A stretch of 64,000 bases of DNA from Viridothelium virens. Its lineage: Eukaryota > Ascomycota > Dothideomycetes > Trypetheliales > Trypetheliaceae. The number at the start of each line of letters is the position of its first letter. Positions within the stretch are counted from its first letter, which is position 1. Made by a program: the position numbers and the translations under genes. Positions 22,408-35,036 of this stretch are shown here, one piece after another. The stretch spans positions 273,265-337,264 of the forward strand of contig ML991799.1 in assembly GCA_010094025.1 (NCBI GenBank), read 5' to 3'. The notes under the pieces are model-generated. The model was not told the DNA's origin, made no database searches, and saw only the letters and a list, made by a program, of their open reading frames with translations.

Positions 22408-24644
22408 GTTCCGGAGCGGCAATGGCATTCTTGAGATCAGAGTCGAATCCGTGATTTTAGATCTGTCACGGAAGGAAGCATGGTCACCATGGTGGCACAG
22501 TCGAGACTACAGTCTGTCGATGCTCAGCTAGCTCCAGGGACTTCGTCAGCCCATCTTTTGAGATCTCGTTCGCGGAGCTTGCTGGTAGTGCTAGTAGTGC
22601 TGGTCTCAAGATCTCAGCGGGTTCATGCATGCGTGCTCGCAGCCTGCCGGCGCTGCCCCAAGAGCTAAGGTGGTGACTTTCGATGTTGTGCCGAACCCTA
22701 GGGGATGAAAGACGCTCGTCTCAGAATGGCAAGGAGCACCAGGAACGCTGACAATTTGGGTCGCTCCCGCCCCGGATACGGCGGTGTGGGTCTTGTGGTT
22801 TCAGACGGTGCTTTTGAAGGGGGAATTAGGGCATGTCAATCGCAAGAGCACCAAGAGGCTGCACCACTTAACTACCCCCGGCAGATCGACCAATACTGTC
22901 AATTGTGATTGTTCATTCAGCGCGTCACGACTCCCTTTTGCTGCTGCGGGTGCCTGCGTAGAGCAAGTGCAAGCGCGCTAGACGATGGAATATTTCGTAG
23001 AGTCTCTCACAACGCTGCACGCCGCCAGATCTGGCGGAGGGAGTGGAGGAGTAGTAAAAAGAGGTGGTGGAATTGCCCACCAATTCGGAATTGCATGGCC
23101 ATGTGCCGGCCTTGATTGGCTCGCGGTCGCAATTTTGGGCCGGGATGAGGCACTTGCGCACTATCGCCGAGCACGGACCAGCACGGCAGGGCCTCACTGG
23201 CCTTAACCTCCTAAGCCCTTAACTTTGAGCTGCTCTCATCTGCCCTCCCTTCACTGGTGCGCGCCTCGGTAGATTTGCTATTTTGCTATCATTGGCGCCG
23301 CGGATAGCTAAGCGTGAGCTGCCCGACTTTATCCCCGACCACGCAAGGCTTCGTATGGAAACTGAGCGCGGCGATCGTCGTATGTTTCAGGAAGTCGGCC
23401 GAATGGGATGCCATGGCTCTGGAGGCGCGTCCATTCCGCTCTTTCGCTCCTCGTCGGCAATCCTGACGGCCCTGGTCGTGCTGGTTGTCCTGGTCGTGCT
23501 GGTGGTTACTGGTGGTCAGGTACTGGTGATCCTGTGGTCCTGTGGTCCTGTGTCACCACCGCGTTCCTGGCAGATACTCGTCCTGTGTATTTTGCGCCGT
23601 CGCATCGCAGCCAGCGCCGCCACAAGCGAGCCTGGACATCATGGGCACATGGCACCTTTTCTTGAGCAATCGGCGTGGAGAAACGATGATGCAAGTCGCC
23701 ATTGGCCGGCCCCCGTCGTTTTCTTCCTCCCCCTACGAGGCCTCCATGTCGGTCTGATCAGAGCAAATGGGATTCCTAGGCCGCGTTGCTAGACTCGGCA
23801 GAGGCCTTGCTCCTCTCAAAACCGCTAGTCGACGATCGGTCCACTCAACGCAACTCCCGCCTACCGCCGCTCTCACTGCACCAGCCCTGGAGCCGGCCTG
23901 CTTCTGGACGCTGGACGTCAGCAGCAAGCCTCGCCGGCCTAGGGCTCTTGGAGCGCGCGAACCTCCAGGCCATCGTCAAACTCGGAGATCCTCAAGAGCC
24001 CAGCGCTTGTACCAGTGGCCCTGGCTAGGGATCGGCACCATGGAGCCCTCAGCGACATGGCTTACCTGTATTACTGGGCTCCCCTACGAATCCCTTTACG
24101 GCTCCCTCTAGCGGGGCCGTTTTCACCTACCCCAATCCGATAGCCAACTGCTGGGATATACATTCTCGTCCCGCCGGTCGAAAGTACCTAGAGGGTGAAG
24201 GAAAAGTCGCTACTTACCGACCCCGTCCGTCCTCCCGTACCGTTATTTGGCATGCGCATCTCTCGGACCTAACAAAAAGCATTCCCTTCTCCACATTTTA
24301 TTACCTTCTCTTGCAGCATTCTGGATCCGCCATTATATTGCTGTGCCACCTGGATGCTGCGTCACACAAGCTCGCTTCGTTTTGCTTTGCTCTGCACTTG
24401 CCCTCCTCTCCCGCGCTCCTGGAACGAGGGGTCCCATGCCTCCTGCATGCATACGACCGTACCCTAGTTTTCTTTAACCCGGATTTCTGACTAGGAATAA
24501 TTACAGGGCCAAAAGCTCGGCAGCACCCTCTTACATCCGATCAGAGCTACAATAACTACGCTGCGCAAGTCTACCTTCCTCGCATAGCCGTTGAGATAGG
24601 CGAGGTTTTGCTGCATCCACTTTCTCTGTTACTATTGATCTGGC
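22408..24644. other. Long upstream region of the CENP-B-type gene
   Basis: 2.2 kb without a supported gene. Imperfect CTGGTCGTG/CTGGTAGTG repeats occur near 22,580-22,600 and 23,470-23,560. Upstream ATGs are numerous in the last 600 bases, so a long leader is possible. A 169-codon plus frame (23283-23792) spans the repeat and looks like chance. Confidence 0.45.
23468..23556. repeat. Imperfect CTGGTCGTG / CCTGTGGT repeat
   Basis: Degenerate 9-base units (ctggtcgtg, ctggttgtc, ctggtggtt) run into tandem copies of gtcctgtg. This is a low-complexity repeat. Confidence 0.6.
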
Positions 24645-26450
24645 ATGGAGCACGGCCATCATTGTGGAAATGCTACTGCTTTTCACGACACTCCCCATCA
24701 ATGGGTAGATAATCACACGTACCCTCATTCGCATCACCAATCACCCGCTCACGAATATGCTGGATTCGCTTTTTCCTCGCCGCAGGTTCCGATGGAACCC
24801 ACCTTCACCAACGGCATGCCTCCCCCACGGACGACACACCATCAGCTCCAACCGCTTGTCATGCCTCAGTGGCCAAGTATGTTGACAAGCCAGTCGACTT
24901 ACCAGCAGCCCCTCCTTCCCACGGCCTCAGCTTCAAGTACGCCTCTTTCCGCGAGTACGTCCTTATCTGCCCCAGCATCGGCCCCAGCATCTGTGCCTCC
25001 CCCAAATTCGAGAAGACCATCCCAAACTGGCTCGACCCCTCGGAAAACCCTCACGGATGCAGACAGGCGACGCATGTGCTTGTACCACGAGGAGAACCCA
25101 ACGACCAAGCAGACGGAGATCGGAGGTGAGCTATCTGATTCCCAATCGTGAAACGCAAATATCTGACTCTTTGCTCAGCTTTGTTTGGGGTTGAACGAAG
25201 GTGAGCATGCCCTGCAGCTGGTGCGAGAATGCTAGTATTGACTGTTCTTCAGTACTGTCTCCAAAGTCTTGCGCAACAAGGAGAAGTACCTTTTTCAGGA
25301 TGATGGCGGACGATCGCCCATCAAAAGATCAAAGGGTAAATTTCCTGACATTGAACGAGCATTGTCTAATTGGGCACGAAACCACCAACGACAAGGTCTC
25401 CCACTCTCAGATTCTATCATTAGAGAAAAGGCCCGATTTTTCGCGACTACCGTTGGCAATTCTGAGAGTCATCTGAAGCTCAACAGCAACAGTTGGCTGG
25501 AAAAATTCAAGCAGAAGAACAATCTTATGGGCGCCCGTTCGAGAAAGAGCTCCTTAGCAGCAGAAGAAGCTGGAGAAGCTTCTAATCCAGCCTCCAATTC
25601 TGGAACTCCGAACGGTATCTCACCAGTGTCTGCAAGCGGGCTCGCTTCACCATCCCCCATCTCAATGTCAGCCACGAGAAGCGACGAAGGCATCAAGCCT
25701 GAAAGCCCGGATAGCTTCGGAGAATTGACTTCAGCGCACCGACCGTTTCATTCACAAAGCAATAATTCATTATCGAGCGTGTTTACAGATACCGCCCCTT
25801 CGTCGTTTTCTGCAGGACCCACCAGCCCAACTTCACCGTTCTTCACCCCAGATTCAATGTTTGCACCAAATCAGTTCATCACCCAGCAGTCCAACGAGAC
25901 CCAGGCTCAAGTTTCATCGAATAGCAATAATACACAACGACCACGACGCCAGACGTTCCCTACTTTGGGTGTGGAACCGTACGTTTCGCCTCCGACCTCG
26001 AGTGAAGCTCTCACGCCGAAATACCTTAATTCGACTGCGTTGGAATCAAGTGCCCTGGAATCTCCAATCTCGGAAATGCCTCCTACGCTCAGCATCGATC
26101 ACAGCATGCCACCCCCTATGCAGCCACGAGCTGGGAGCAGCGACCGTTCCATGCAACCACCGCCACCACCGCAGCTGTCCACATCGTCTCACCACTCATC
26201 TATTGGTGGTACGCCCGGATCGGCAAGCCCAGGCTCTGCTTCCCCTACGCAAGATGATGCGCGAAGGGCCCTGGAGCTAGTCATGGATTTCTTCCAGCAT
26301 CAGCCGAGTGGATTCGTAGAGCCTCAGGAATTTGTGACCATTGGCAAGTTGATGGAAAAGCTGCGAGTGCATCGCACACCACCGGTGCAGGAACTGCCAG
26401 GGGGCTTGCATCGTATACCTGAGCGGGAGTTCATTACAAGACAGGCATGA
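24645..26450 (+). CDS. CENP-B-type helix-turn-helix DNA-binding protein
   Basis: Three exons, 24645-25125, 25179-25200 (22 bases) and 25253-26450, give about 566 residues. The N-terminal 130 residues are His- then Ser/Pro/Ala-rich. Residues about 133-180 form a Psq/CENP-B N-terminal helix-turn-helix (LTDADRRRMCLYHEENP, then ALFGVERSTVSKVL). They are followed by a second Tc5/CENP-B-type domain with FPDIERALSNWARNHQRQG and IIREKARFFA. The rest is low-complexity Ser/Thr/Pro/Gln-rich, with a short conserved-looking helix near the C-terminus (RRALELVMDFFQHQP). There is no DDE transposase domain, so this is a domesticated DNA-binding protein rather than a transposon gene. It is probably a nuclear transcription or chromatin factor with unknown targets. 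The tiny second exon encodes the turn leading into the recognition helix. Confidence 0.85.
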
Positions 26451-29027
26451 GAATAATACGCAGGCATGAAAAACAGGCATGCACGAATTGGCCAGGCCAT
26501 TAAGCTTTAGGCCCCCGACAATGGCATGGAGTCGGTTACGCGGCAACTTGGCCGGGCGCTGTTTGGGGGCACTTTAGCCCGGTACGAAGGTACTCGATAC
26601 CCGTTCGCCTCGCGGCCGGAGCATTTCGGTAGTTTTGTTTCGCGATTGAGCTTCTTTCTTTTCTTTTCGACGTTGCATGCAATTTCCATCTCTCGGTCAA
26701 TTTTCCGCCATAACACCCCATCGTTCTTTGCGGGGGTTATCTTAGGGTTGGGAAGGGAATTGGGGGGATCAGAGTCGTCAGGGTTGCTCGGCCTATTAGT
26801 TCTCGATCAGGAAGGGAAACCGCGACCCACAGCACAACAACCTTGAACGAAGTCTATCATGGGCATCAACACAGAGAATGCGCGACCCTTTGGAAATGTG
26901 CATTTCCAAATTTCAAAACCGCATGCTAATTTTTCCGCATGCCTTGGTCTCACTAGCGATCATAGTTTTTGGCCGTGCCGCTACTTTGAGGCGCTGCAAT
27001 ACCCTTTCTGCAATCACGCGATTCTTATCGTCTCACTTGGTTTTCACATTCGCACATAGGGTGGACATGGGAAAGGGAAAGGATCAGAGACTCGACTACC
27101 TACTACTTACCGAATACCCACCTGAACAGGAAAAGACAGTTGTTACCGCTCACGCGGGCCCTTTGCTTTTCACATGATATCCGGCTACGGCGCATGCCAC
27201 TCCTATTGATTTTTGCCATCTCATCTTCATGTCAGAGCTCTAATTGGCTTCATTCCTCCGATTGAGTAACGTATTACAGACTTACACTTCTTGCGTATCG
27301 AGCCGTATGTATTTACGTGAACACACAAAAATCACCAGTAATTCATGTCGCGCACGTCTTTCGGCCAATCGTCCAGCTTATCATCAATCATCTTCCGAGG
27401 CATGCAATCTAGGTACCTTGCTTCCAGCGTACTAGTTAGCTGCTACCAATCGCTAGCTACTTTCTAAACCTGCTTGTCTCCTGACCTAAGGAAACCACTA
27501 CAGCAGCACTTTGTGATTCCCGCCTCACTACTAAGCCTTCTTCACATAGATATGTTTTACCCGGTTTCGCATGCACGACATGATGGCGCCCCCACCGCCA
27601 GAGCACCGGAGAAACCTACTACATACATCTTCCTCTTATCTGTTTATCCGGTTTCGCATCGGCGCAATTCCCCTGACGCTAGGTGGCCTCACTATGCAAA
27701 TTGACGACGACACTGCAGCAGGAATGGGGGGGGGACGCGCTATCATCTCTGACACTTTGACAAACGCGCTCTCTAACAGGGTCTCTATATCGTAATATGT
27801 ACGCGCCCAGAAGCGGCGACCCTGACTAATCGGTCCCCGCGGGAGCATCCCACGCTGCCATCGCCGTCTCCACCATCACCGCCAGATCCACAGCGGGGCA
27901 CGTCGGTAACTGTTGCGACAACCCGCTGTGGCTCTTTGCCGCGTGCCCACGAGTCATAATCCCACCTTTACAACACTACTCTTAACCTTATAATCTTCAA
28001 ATTAAGGTTCAACGAAAAAGGGCTTCCGTACCGTGTGCTGTCGCAATTAGAGGTGGCATGCGGATTGCGGACTGAGAGGGTACGAGGTACCTAGGCAGGT
28101 ACGCGCAAGCGGCACTGCGTGTACCACGAGCACGAGGGGGCACCAAATGTACCCAGGGCCACGTACAGCTGTACCCAAGACGAGCTGGCAACGTACCACT
28201 GGGTACCTAGCGGACATCTAACGCTCCGTGCATGTACCAAATCGACGTAACACTACCATCTGAATGTATCGATGTACCTTGCCTACGGGTACATACCTGA
28301 CAGCAGCTATGCACACGCCATTTCCCACCTTTAGGATTTCCGATGTGCGCCACCGGTGGCGTCAGGGCGCTTAACTACACCAAACTTTCAAAACAGGTAC
28401 TCTTCTACATGATTCAAAAACGCCGCTACCGTACACACCAACTCAGAACCTGTCAGCCTTAGTATTGAGGAGAATAATCTATTTACGGAGGGATGTTGGT
28501 GACAATACAGGAAAATGACTCCGCGGGGGGCCCCGTCGCGATGTCTGTCTCAGGTCTAAGCGATCGCCGCCACTGTATCAACGAAAGATACCTTAGACCC
28601 CCTGAATGAAAGGAGGGGCTCATTCTCAGGAGTTGATGATGGCATTGTGCAGTAGGTGGTAGTGGACGTGTGGGGTAAGGAGAATAGGGGTGCACTTGGG
28701 TGTTCAGTGGCGTCTCAGCGGCAACTTGAGATTCATGTTGGTCTTCTGCAAGCGTAAAAGAGACAACGAGGGGAGGATGGTGGGGCGGCTATGTCTACCG
28801 AAGATTTACCCACGGATTTGGATAGGGGTGGCAAGAAGGATGAAGGGTAGCAGGGCGACCCTGACGATCACGGAGAATTTTCAAAACAGAAAACGAGAGT
28901 AATTGAAAGATCTGCGCTATTTTGTCGATGATGGGGAGGGCATTCAGGTAGGAATGCAGCGAAGAGACAATCTCATGCGCCGTATTTTGAGTTTTTTTTT
29001 TTTCTCTTCTCTCGTTTCGAACTCAGT
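26451..29027. other. Convergent intergenic region, 2.6 kb
   Basis: Lies between the 3' ends of the CENP-B-type and PXA genes. No gene is supported. It includes a dense cluster of GTAC words at 28,028-28,292 and a T run near 28,992. Confidence 0.5.
28028..28292. repeat. GTAC-rich cluster
   Basis: Thirteen GTAC tetranucleotides occur in 265 bases, many as GGTACC, TGTACC or CGTACC, where about one is expected. It is not a regular tandem array. Confidence 0.7.
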
Positions 29028-32000
29028 TCAACCCAATCGCTCTGCCATTAACTCTTCCACCCCTTTCTCAGCCATCTCAGGAAAGATGCGCACGACGATC
29101 AAATCAATGATGGCGTACAGCAGATGCTTGTTCATGTAGCTGTTCCCAAACACGGCGAGCACCTCCCCGACCTCCGCAATCCACCGGCTGCGCCGATCGT
29201 CTCGTCTGGGGTCACCGACGCCACCACCACCACTATCATTAGCATCGTGGCCCTGGTCGTCGCCTGCTTCTCGCCCCCGAGATCCGCGCGTTTCAGGGTT
29301 GAAGAGTCGTACGAGGATGAAAGGTGGAATCGCGTCTACGACCGCGGTTGCGCAACGCCGCCGATTAGCCTGAATCTCCGCTGCCGACGGTACCCGGGGA
29401 GCCGGGGGCTGAACCGCATTGTTGGGGAAGAGCGCAGTGCGTAAGGCGAGCAGGAGAGTAGGCAAGTTGGTCGGGTTCAAAAGCGTGGCGTAAACGTGGT
29501 GGGAGAGAACCCTGTGGGGGATGAACACACGCCGTCAGCAAATCAAACCAAGAAAAAAAATTAATTTAAACTTTTTCCAAAAGTGTAAGAGGTTGAGGCA
29601 GAGATATCGGGCAACCAATCCGAAAAGGGAGAGAAAGGAGAGGAAAAAAAGTAAACATGAAAAAATTTCCAATCCCGTGGCAGGTAAGTTATTGCGGTGA
29701 GGAGCATGATGGCGGAAAGTGACCGCGTCAATACCGAAACGAGCAAATGCGCGCGCATGTATGTGGTAAGCAATATAGAGGGAATGCAGCGATACCAGAC
29801 AAGGCATCGGTAGGGCTGGATTTCTGTACCAGTCTAGGCCGTCCAGGTCGTCCAGGTCGCATCTCCGCAGTCCGCAAAGAATCCCTTGAAACGCGCGAGC
29901 ACGCGATTGGGCGGAACGGGTGGAATTGCAGGTGAAAAGGATCCGAAGGCCAATCAGCAAAATTCGTTTGACGGAAAGGGACACCAGACGGAAGAAAAAT
30001 CAGGCAACCTTTGCAGTAGCTTGGGCGCCTGGATTCGGGGCCTTGATGGAGGTCGTGGTACCTCCCCTCTTTCTGTGCCGTTTGACTAGAAGACCAGTCC
30101 CACGCCTGGTACATGAGGCTTGCGTCTGAGGGTCCGGCAGTTGAAGTCCTCTGCGCCATGGTCGCCGATCGATCCTTCGGGTTTCCAGACGTGCTAGGGC
30201 TGAGAAAAAAAAGAAAACCCAACTGGTGACAGCATTGACAGACGTCGGCGGAGAACGGGATGGCGCGAGGCTGGGCCGGGTGCGCTTCGAGGACAGGCGC
30301 TTAGGGCTAAGCAAGCTCGAGAGGGAAACTCATGATGAATTGCTTTTTCCTTGTTCCCGTGCTCGGTGCGCGATGCGGTGCGGTGCGGGCGGGCAGTCCC
30401 GAGGTACAGGCCAGCCCTTCCAGAGGAAGGAATGCTAGCCTAACGCTGCTGCGGCTGCAAGAAGCCTGTTCTTTTCGTCCCTGGTCTGGCGCAAATCTCT
30501 GACCGGGGCGCGTAATCCTCGACCCCTCTCTCTCTTTCTCAGCTTCTGACCTTCGACTAGTTGCGCATCGTGGGGGGATGATGTCGCGAGAGCCTGTCCA
30601 GCTTCGGGAATTAGGTTTGATGACCGCAGAAGCCGCGGGCCGTCTGACGACTCGATCTCTCTTTCTGAGATGAGGTGAGATGGAGGATCAATAGCAGGCA
30701 ACGGCCCGTACAGGGTACGGAAGGGTAGGAAGCGAAACGAGAAGGTGACGATCGTGTTGGTAGTAACCTGGTCGACTGCTAAGGTCGTTCAAAAAAGACG
30801 AGAGGAGAAGTCAATCGCAACCAAATTGGCGAGTTTTTTCGCGCGATTACCGACCGACCACTTTGGGTGATTGGCCAAAAGCAAAGAAATGGTGACGGAG
30901 GCATACCCAAGTAGGTTAGAGCTGCCGCGGATGCATCGAGACCAGGCCCCGACAGGGAAAGCCCTTGCAGCCCAAGGGAGGGCATGGCGGCATGGACATT
31001 AGCAGCATGGAGCAAGCCCAACGCCATGGAAAACGAGGCGCATCATGCAAGACGATGCAAGACGATAAGGACCAAGCGCGCACGGACGGTGAAACATGGC
31101 CCCTCCCGAGCGGATTGACGATGATAGGTCGAGTACCCACCCAGCCAGGTCAAGTGACTGACAACTCATGCGGGGGCTGTATCAATCCCGTCTGCCGGAA
31201 AGCGCCTGCCACGCGTGCCGACTTCGGCCAGCCAACGAGAATGTGCGGTCCACGATGCGGCCACTGATTGGAACGGTCGAGAATATTGAACATGGGCAGA
31301 CAGCAATCTTCTGATATCACTCATACAGCAACGAGACGCAACAAGACCACTCACCTGTCCAATGCCCCATCCGTGTCACCCACCCTGCCCGGTCCTGAGA
31401 CCACTCCGTCGTGCGCGAGGGAGAGAAGGCCCGCGAGCCACGGCATGCGGCCGTCCAATTCGAGGAGGCGGCCGATGCAAGACCAGAACCGCATGCTAAT
31501 GATCGGTCGCCTCTTCACCGTGCCTCTCTCATCGTTCATCCTTTTCGAGCTTGACCGTTGCCCTGGGCTGGCTGCATATGAGTCGTTAATTGGAGACGCT
31601 CTTGATGATGAAGGTGTTGCAGGAGCTATCGTGATCGGAGATCTACTAGGGAGTGATGACGACGTGGCCAATGCTACCAGCAGTGCCCGCAATGCGCTGA
31701 GCGTGAGCACCGTGTATTGGACGCCTGTCCAAAATAGAACCGTCAAAGACGCCATTGAAGATCCCCGGCCCTGACTCTTGACCCCTCCGACCTCGCCAGA
31801 CTTGTCCGCTTCGGTCTCTTCTTCGCGGCTGCCTAGCAGACCAAATTGTTGAAGGCGAGTCGGAGTGTCCGATGATGGCTTGACTTCCAACTCAACTTTC
31901 GATACGCTTGTAGTCCGAAATTGCATCAGTTCGATCGTTTTCGTAATCGCCTCCCATATGAACCAGCCTTCACAAAGCTTGCCGCCTACGCCGTTGCCTA

Positions 32001-32968
32001 GTATCATCTCGGAGAGCACCTCGGTGACTAGGCTCCGTAGACAACTGTTTTCCAGATCATCTGTGGGCAGAATGACAGCTAACGCACCCTGAGCTAGCAG
32101 TTGGCGCCATTGCTCCTCATTTTCCCGCTGCTCGACAATAGTGGTAGGGTCATCGATAATGGGTGGCGGGGAGAGCGCCGGGTGCGGATGAAGCTGGTGA
32201 TACAGTTCACAAGGATCTAAAGCCAGTGGAGGTGGATGGAGAGGACGATGCGCCAGCCGATACGCTACCATCAACTCCATCAGTCATCATGACTCTTGTG
32301 ACTGCTGCACAGTAGGGTACATGGAAGCGGAGTCACTTACCTGCAATGTGAGCGTCAACGAGCTCGGGAATCTCGTCCAGCATGAGAGCCTCCAGATCGA
32401 TCTTCCTCAGTCGTTGCTCCAGGGCGCGTGTGCAGTGGGCAATAATTTGTATGACCTCGTCCACGAACGCATGATCCGGGGTAATTTTCCCATACCAAGA
32501 TTGCACAAACTCTTTGATGATGATCGCAATGAATGCGTATAATTGCAAGTCCGTCTCATTGGAGCTCGTCAAGGGTGGCAGCAACTCTTCGATTGGTCTG
32601 GGCGTGTTCCTTCCCTTCTCCCCGCCAGCCAAAGCGTTGCCATGTGATTGATGCCCGCACAAGGTGCGACGGACGAAGCTGGCGGTGGCATCGTCAGATT
32701 TGGTCTCTGTCAAATTTTTGTGAGTATCCTTGGGCCGAATCTGGGAGGGGGCCCGAGTTGATTGCGGTGATCGAGCCGCAGTGGCAGCGAAGCCAGAACT
32801 GCTTGACGTCGCCTGCGCTTTCGGTCGGGGCTGCAACGGGGTCGAGCTTCGTGGTGGGTTTTGGATCATCTCAATTTGAGTGAGAGCATCATGGATTGCC
32901 GAGTGCTCGAAAGTGTGGTGCTTCGGAGAGCTGTTGTGGTTTTCATAGCTCGAAGCTTGAGGATCCAA
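29028..32968 (-). CDS. PXA-domain protein (sorting-nexin-associated family)
   Basis: Three exons, 32968-32341, 32264-31355 and 29511-29028, give about 673 residues. The first 110 residues are Ser/Pro-rich. A PXA domain follows, with LYAFIAIIIKEFVQSWYGKI, AHCTRALEQRLRKIDLEALM and, across the first intron, AHIAAYRLAHRPLH. It continues with VIIDDP-type and LVTEVLSEMILGN and ends in GGKLCEGWFIWEAITK. PXA domains occur in Mdm1 and Snx13/14-type proteins at ER-endosome or ER-vacuole contacts. No PX or RGS domain is visible, as in the fungal PXA-only family. The second intron (29512-31354) is 1,843 bases, with donor GTGAGT, branch-like TGCTGAC and acceptor CCCACAG, and the phase fits. If it were not spliced, the frame would stop at once and the C-terminal 161 codons would be separate. 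Confidence 0.72.
29512..31354 (-). other. Very long intron of the PXA gene
   Basis: A 1,843-base intron, over ten times the other introns here. No nested gene on either strand is supported. It is not obviously repetitive. Confidence 0.6.
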
Positions 32969-33369
32969 GGGCTGACGTCGGACCTATCCGCGCTTGGAGG
33001 ATCTACCTACTGATCTGGACGCGCTCTTTATTGGAGCTGTAAGAACTTCCATGTCACCAAAGAGAGTGAAAAGACAGAAGTTATTGTTATTCGATCTCAT
33101 CCGGGAAAGCAGTTACTAAGATTTTCCATACAAACTTGTTTTGGCTGTTCTGTTTTCGGAAAACGTATCGACCTACAATCCGTTTAAACTAAAATAATAC
33201 AGCAAATCCCCTCAGCGAAGAGTACAAACTAGGTATAGTACAACCACGTCCTAGGCCAAATAGACCTTTCCACAAAAAGGAGTCAAGAAGAAAAAAGTCG
33301 CATCACCCAAGGCTTGACTGAGGTTAAGAGGTCACAACTCAGATGCAAGGCTACAAAGCTTCCTGTGCG
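32969..33369. other. Intergenic, PXA upstream and ERG2 3' end
   Basis: No gene or repeat is seen. Confidence 0.5.
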
Positions 33370-34114
33370 TCAAATCTTCCCCGTAAGCAGGTTTTTTGCC
33401 ATCTCCCTTCCTGTGAGCACTGCTGTACGCCAAAACGTAGGAAAGTCTAGCGTAGAGAACATAGCATCCGCGAGTCCAAATGGTAACATCGGAGGGATCC
33501 ACCCTTGAGCCAGCTCCAATGCCCAGCAGCCGCTCTCCGGCATCATGTACTGCTTCACTTCACCTCGTCTGAGATGATGCATATCACCCGGCCGATAAAT
33601 CTCTGGCTCAAGACTACCTGGGGAGTACGCTCGCTGCTCACCAACTAAGATATGGAAGTAGTCGTCTGCAGTGTGGCGTCCCGTGTGGCCTTCAGTTCCA
33701 ACCGGAGTTCCGAAGAAGATCAAATATTCGGTGATGGAGGCGTGGAGTATATACATGGCCCCCATTGCGCCACCCGCATTGTTGAAAAACCACTCTGACT
33801 TTTGATTGAAATGATTTGGATTCATGGACCGAGCAATTTTCGGATCAGAAGCATAGAGACGGCTCCGGATATCGTCAAGCAACGCGGTCGAGTTGCTGTG
33901 GTTGGCGGAAATGGCATCTTTGGCGATCTGGTGGACTTTGACTGGGTCAAAGATGTACCACTGCGACTGAAAGGAATGAGAAGAGCCTAACGAATTGAAG
34001 AGATTTCGAATTTCTAATTATACATACCTTGATACGCTCCACTTGTGGCCATATCAAGGCGAATAGGAGGACTATGGCTGAAATAGTAACGAGTGATCTC
34101 ATTGTTTTCATCAT
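33370..34114 (-). CDS. ERG2: C-8 sterol isomerase (ERG2)
   Basis: Shifts the double bond of fecosterol from C8 to C7 in ergosterol synthesis, in the ER membrane. The family also gives the sigma-1 receptor. Two exons, 34114-34028 and 33966-33370, with a 61-base intron, give about 227 residues (yeast Erg2 has 222). The N-terminus is a single membrane anchor (TISAIVLLFALIWP). Near-invariant family blocks follow: KSEWFFNNAGGAMGAMYILH, ASITEYLIFFGTPVGTEGHT, GRHTADDYFHIL, PGDMHHLRRGEVKQY and ARGWIPPMLPFG-like AQGWIPPMLPFG. The acidic residues and histidines of the cupin-like pocket are all present. There are two adjacent start ATGs and the first is used here. Divergent from Med10, with 399 bases between starts. 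Confidence 0.96.
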
Positions 34115-34513
34115 AGGGATGACCTGCGAGACATGGAACTTGGATAAGAATAGAATAACTAGAAGTACAATTGCTTTACTGAACGAAGAAAGAGCGGTGT
34201 CACCGTCTAGGAAACAATGCAATTTGGGGGGGTTTTTGTTTTGTTGTTTTTTTTTTTTTTTTGGTGAGGCAGCAGCCGGAGTCCGCTCCGCCCTTCTTCT
34301 AGAAATATCGTGTAAGGTGTGGAGCACTTTCCCCTATTTAGCCTCCTCAGTTCCTTCAACTGAGGGCATCCTCACTTCCGACCTCTGATCACGATCGTTG
34401 CTGAAGACTGAGTTCCTAGAGGCACTAGCTGTTCGCTTCAGATTCACGTCCAACACAATCGTACTGACGGATTCTTGCGGACGGATTCTCTACTCTACGC
34501 TCTAAACATAGCA
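34115..34513. promoter_or_regulatory. Divergent promoter region, ERG2 and Med10
   Basis: Both start codons face away from this 399-base gap. It contains a T-run of about 16 at 34,247-34,262 (T-rich to 34,230), a common nucleosome-excluding promoter element in fungi. No sterol-response site was picked out with confidence. Confidence 0.5.
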
Positions 34514-35036
34514 ATGGTGCCGGTGGTTCTAGATGAAGTAGATGGTATTCCACACATCCTCAATATCCACACGTTTGGTCTCTTTGAGAAGAGTCGCTTA
34601 CTCATACTCCTTGGTCTCAGACTCACTTCGTGCCACTATCCAAAACCTCTACGAACTCATAATACAATCCAATGATCACCACGGTCCCCCAACTCAAAAC
34701 GCCCAAGCCAACTCTATCCGCTCGCTCGCTCGCAATCTCGCTCATCTGAGCAACCTTGCCGCTCAGCACTCTAATGCCGCTAATCCCTCATCTAAATCAT
34801 CCATCCCCGCAATCCCTCCCGAGATCATTCAATATGTTGAAGAGGGCAGAAACCCGGATATCTACACCAGGGAATTCGTGGAGATCGTGCAGAAGCATAA
34901 CCAACTTTTGAAGGGAAGGGCCGACTCTATGGCAAGATTTCAGCATGTTTTGGCACGGGAGATGAAGGGGGCGATGCCAGAACTGGAGGGGAGTGTGAGA
35001 CAGATTGTCGAGGCGACCGGGGGAAAATTGGATTGA
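34514..35036 (+). CDS. MED10: Mediator subunit 10 (Med10/Nut2)
   Basis: A subunit of the Mediator middle module, linking activators to RNA polymerase II. Two exons, 34514-34544 and 34621-35036, with a 76-base intron, give about 148 residues, typical for Med10. The splice joins VVLDEVDDSLRATIQNLYEL, matching the family N-terminus. The C-terminal half carries the strongest Med10 motif, YVEEGRNPDIYTREFVEIVQ, followed by a helix. A Ser/Asn-rich loop of about 40 residues separates the two helical parts. The mini first exon encodes only ten full codons. Convergent with the ING gene, with decayed sequence in between. Confidence 0.93.

Noticed and set aside
23283-23792. 169-codon plus frame
   Set aside because: It spans an imperfect CTGGTCGTG repeat that produces a Val-Leu run. 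No domain.
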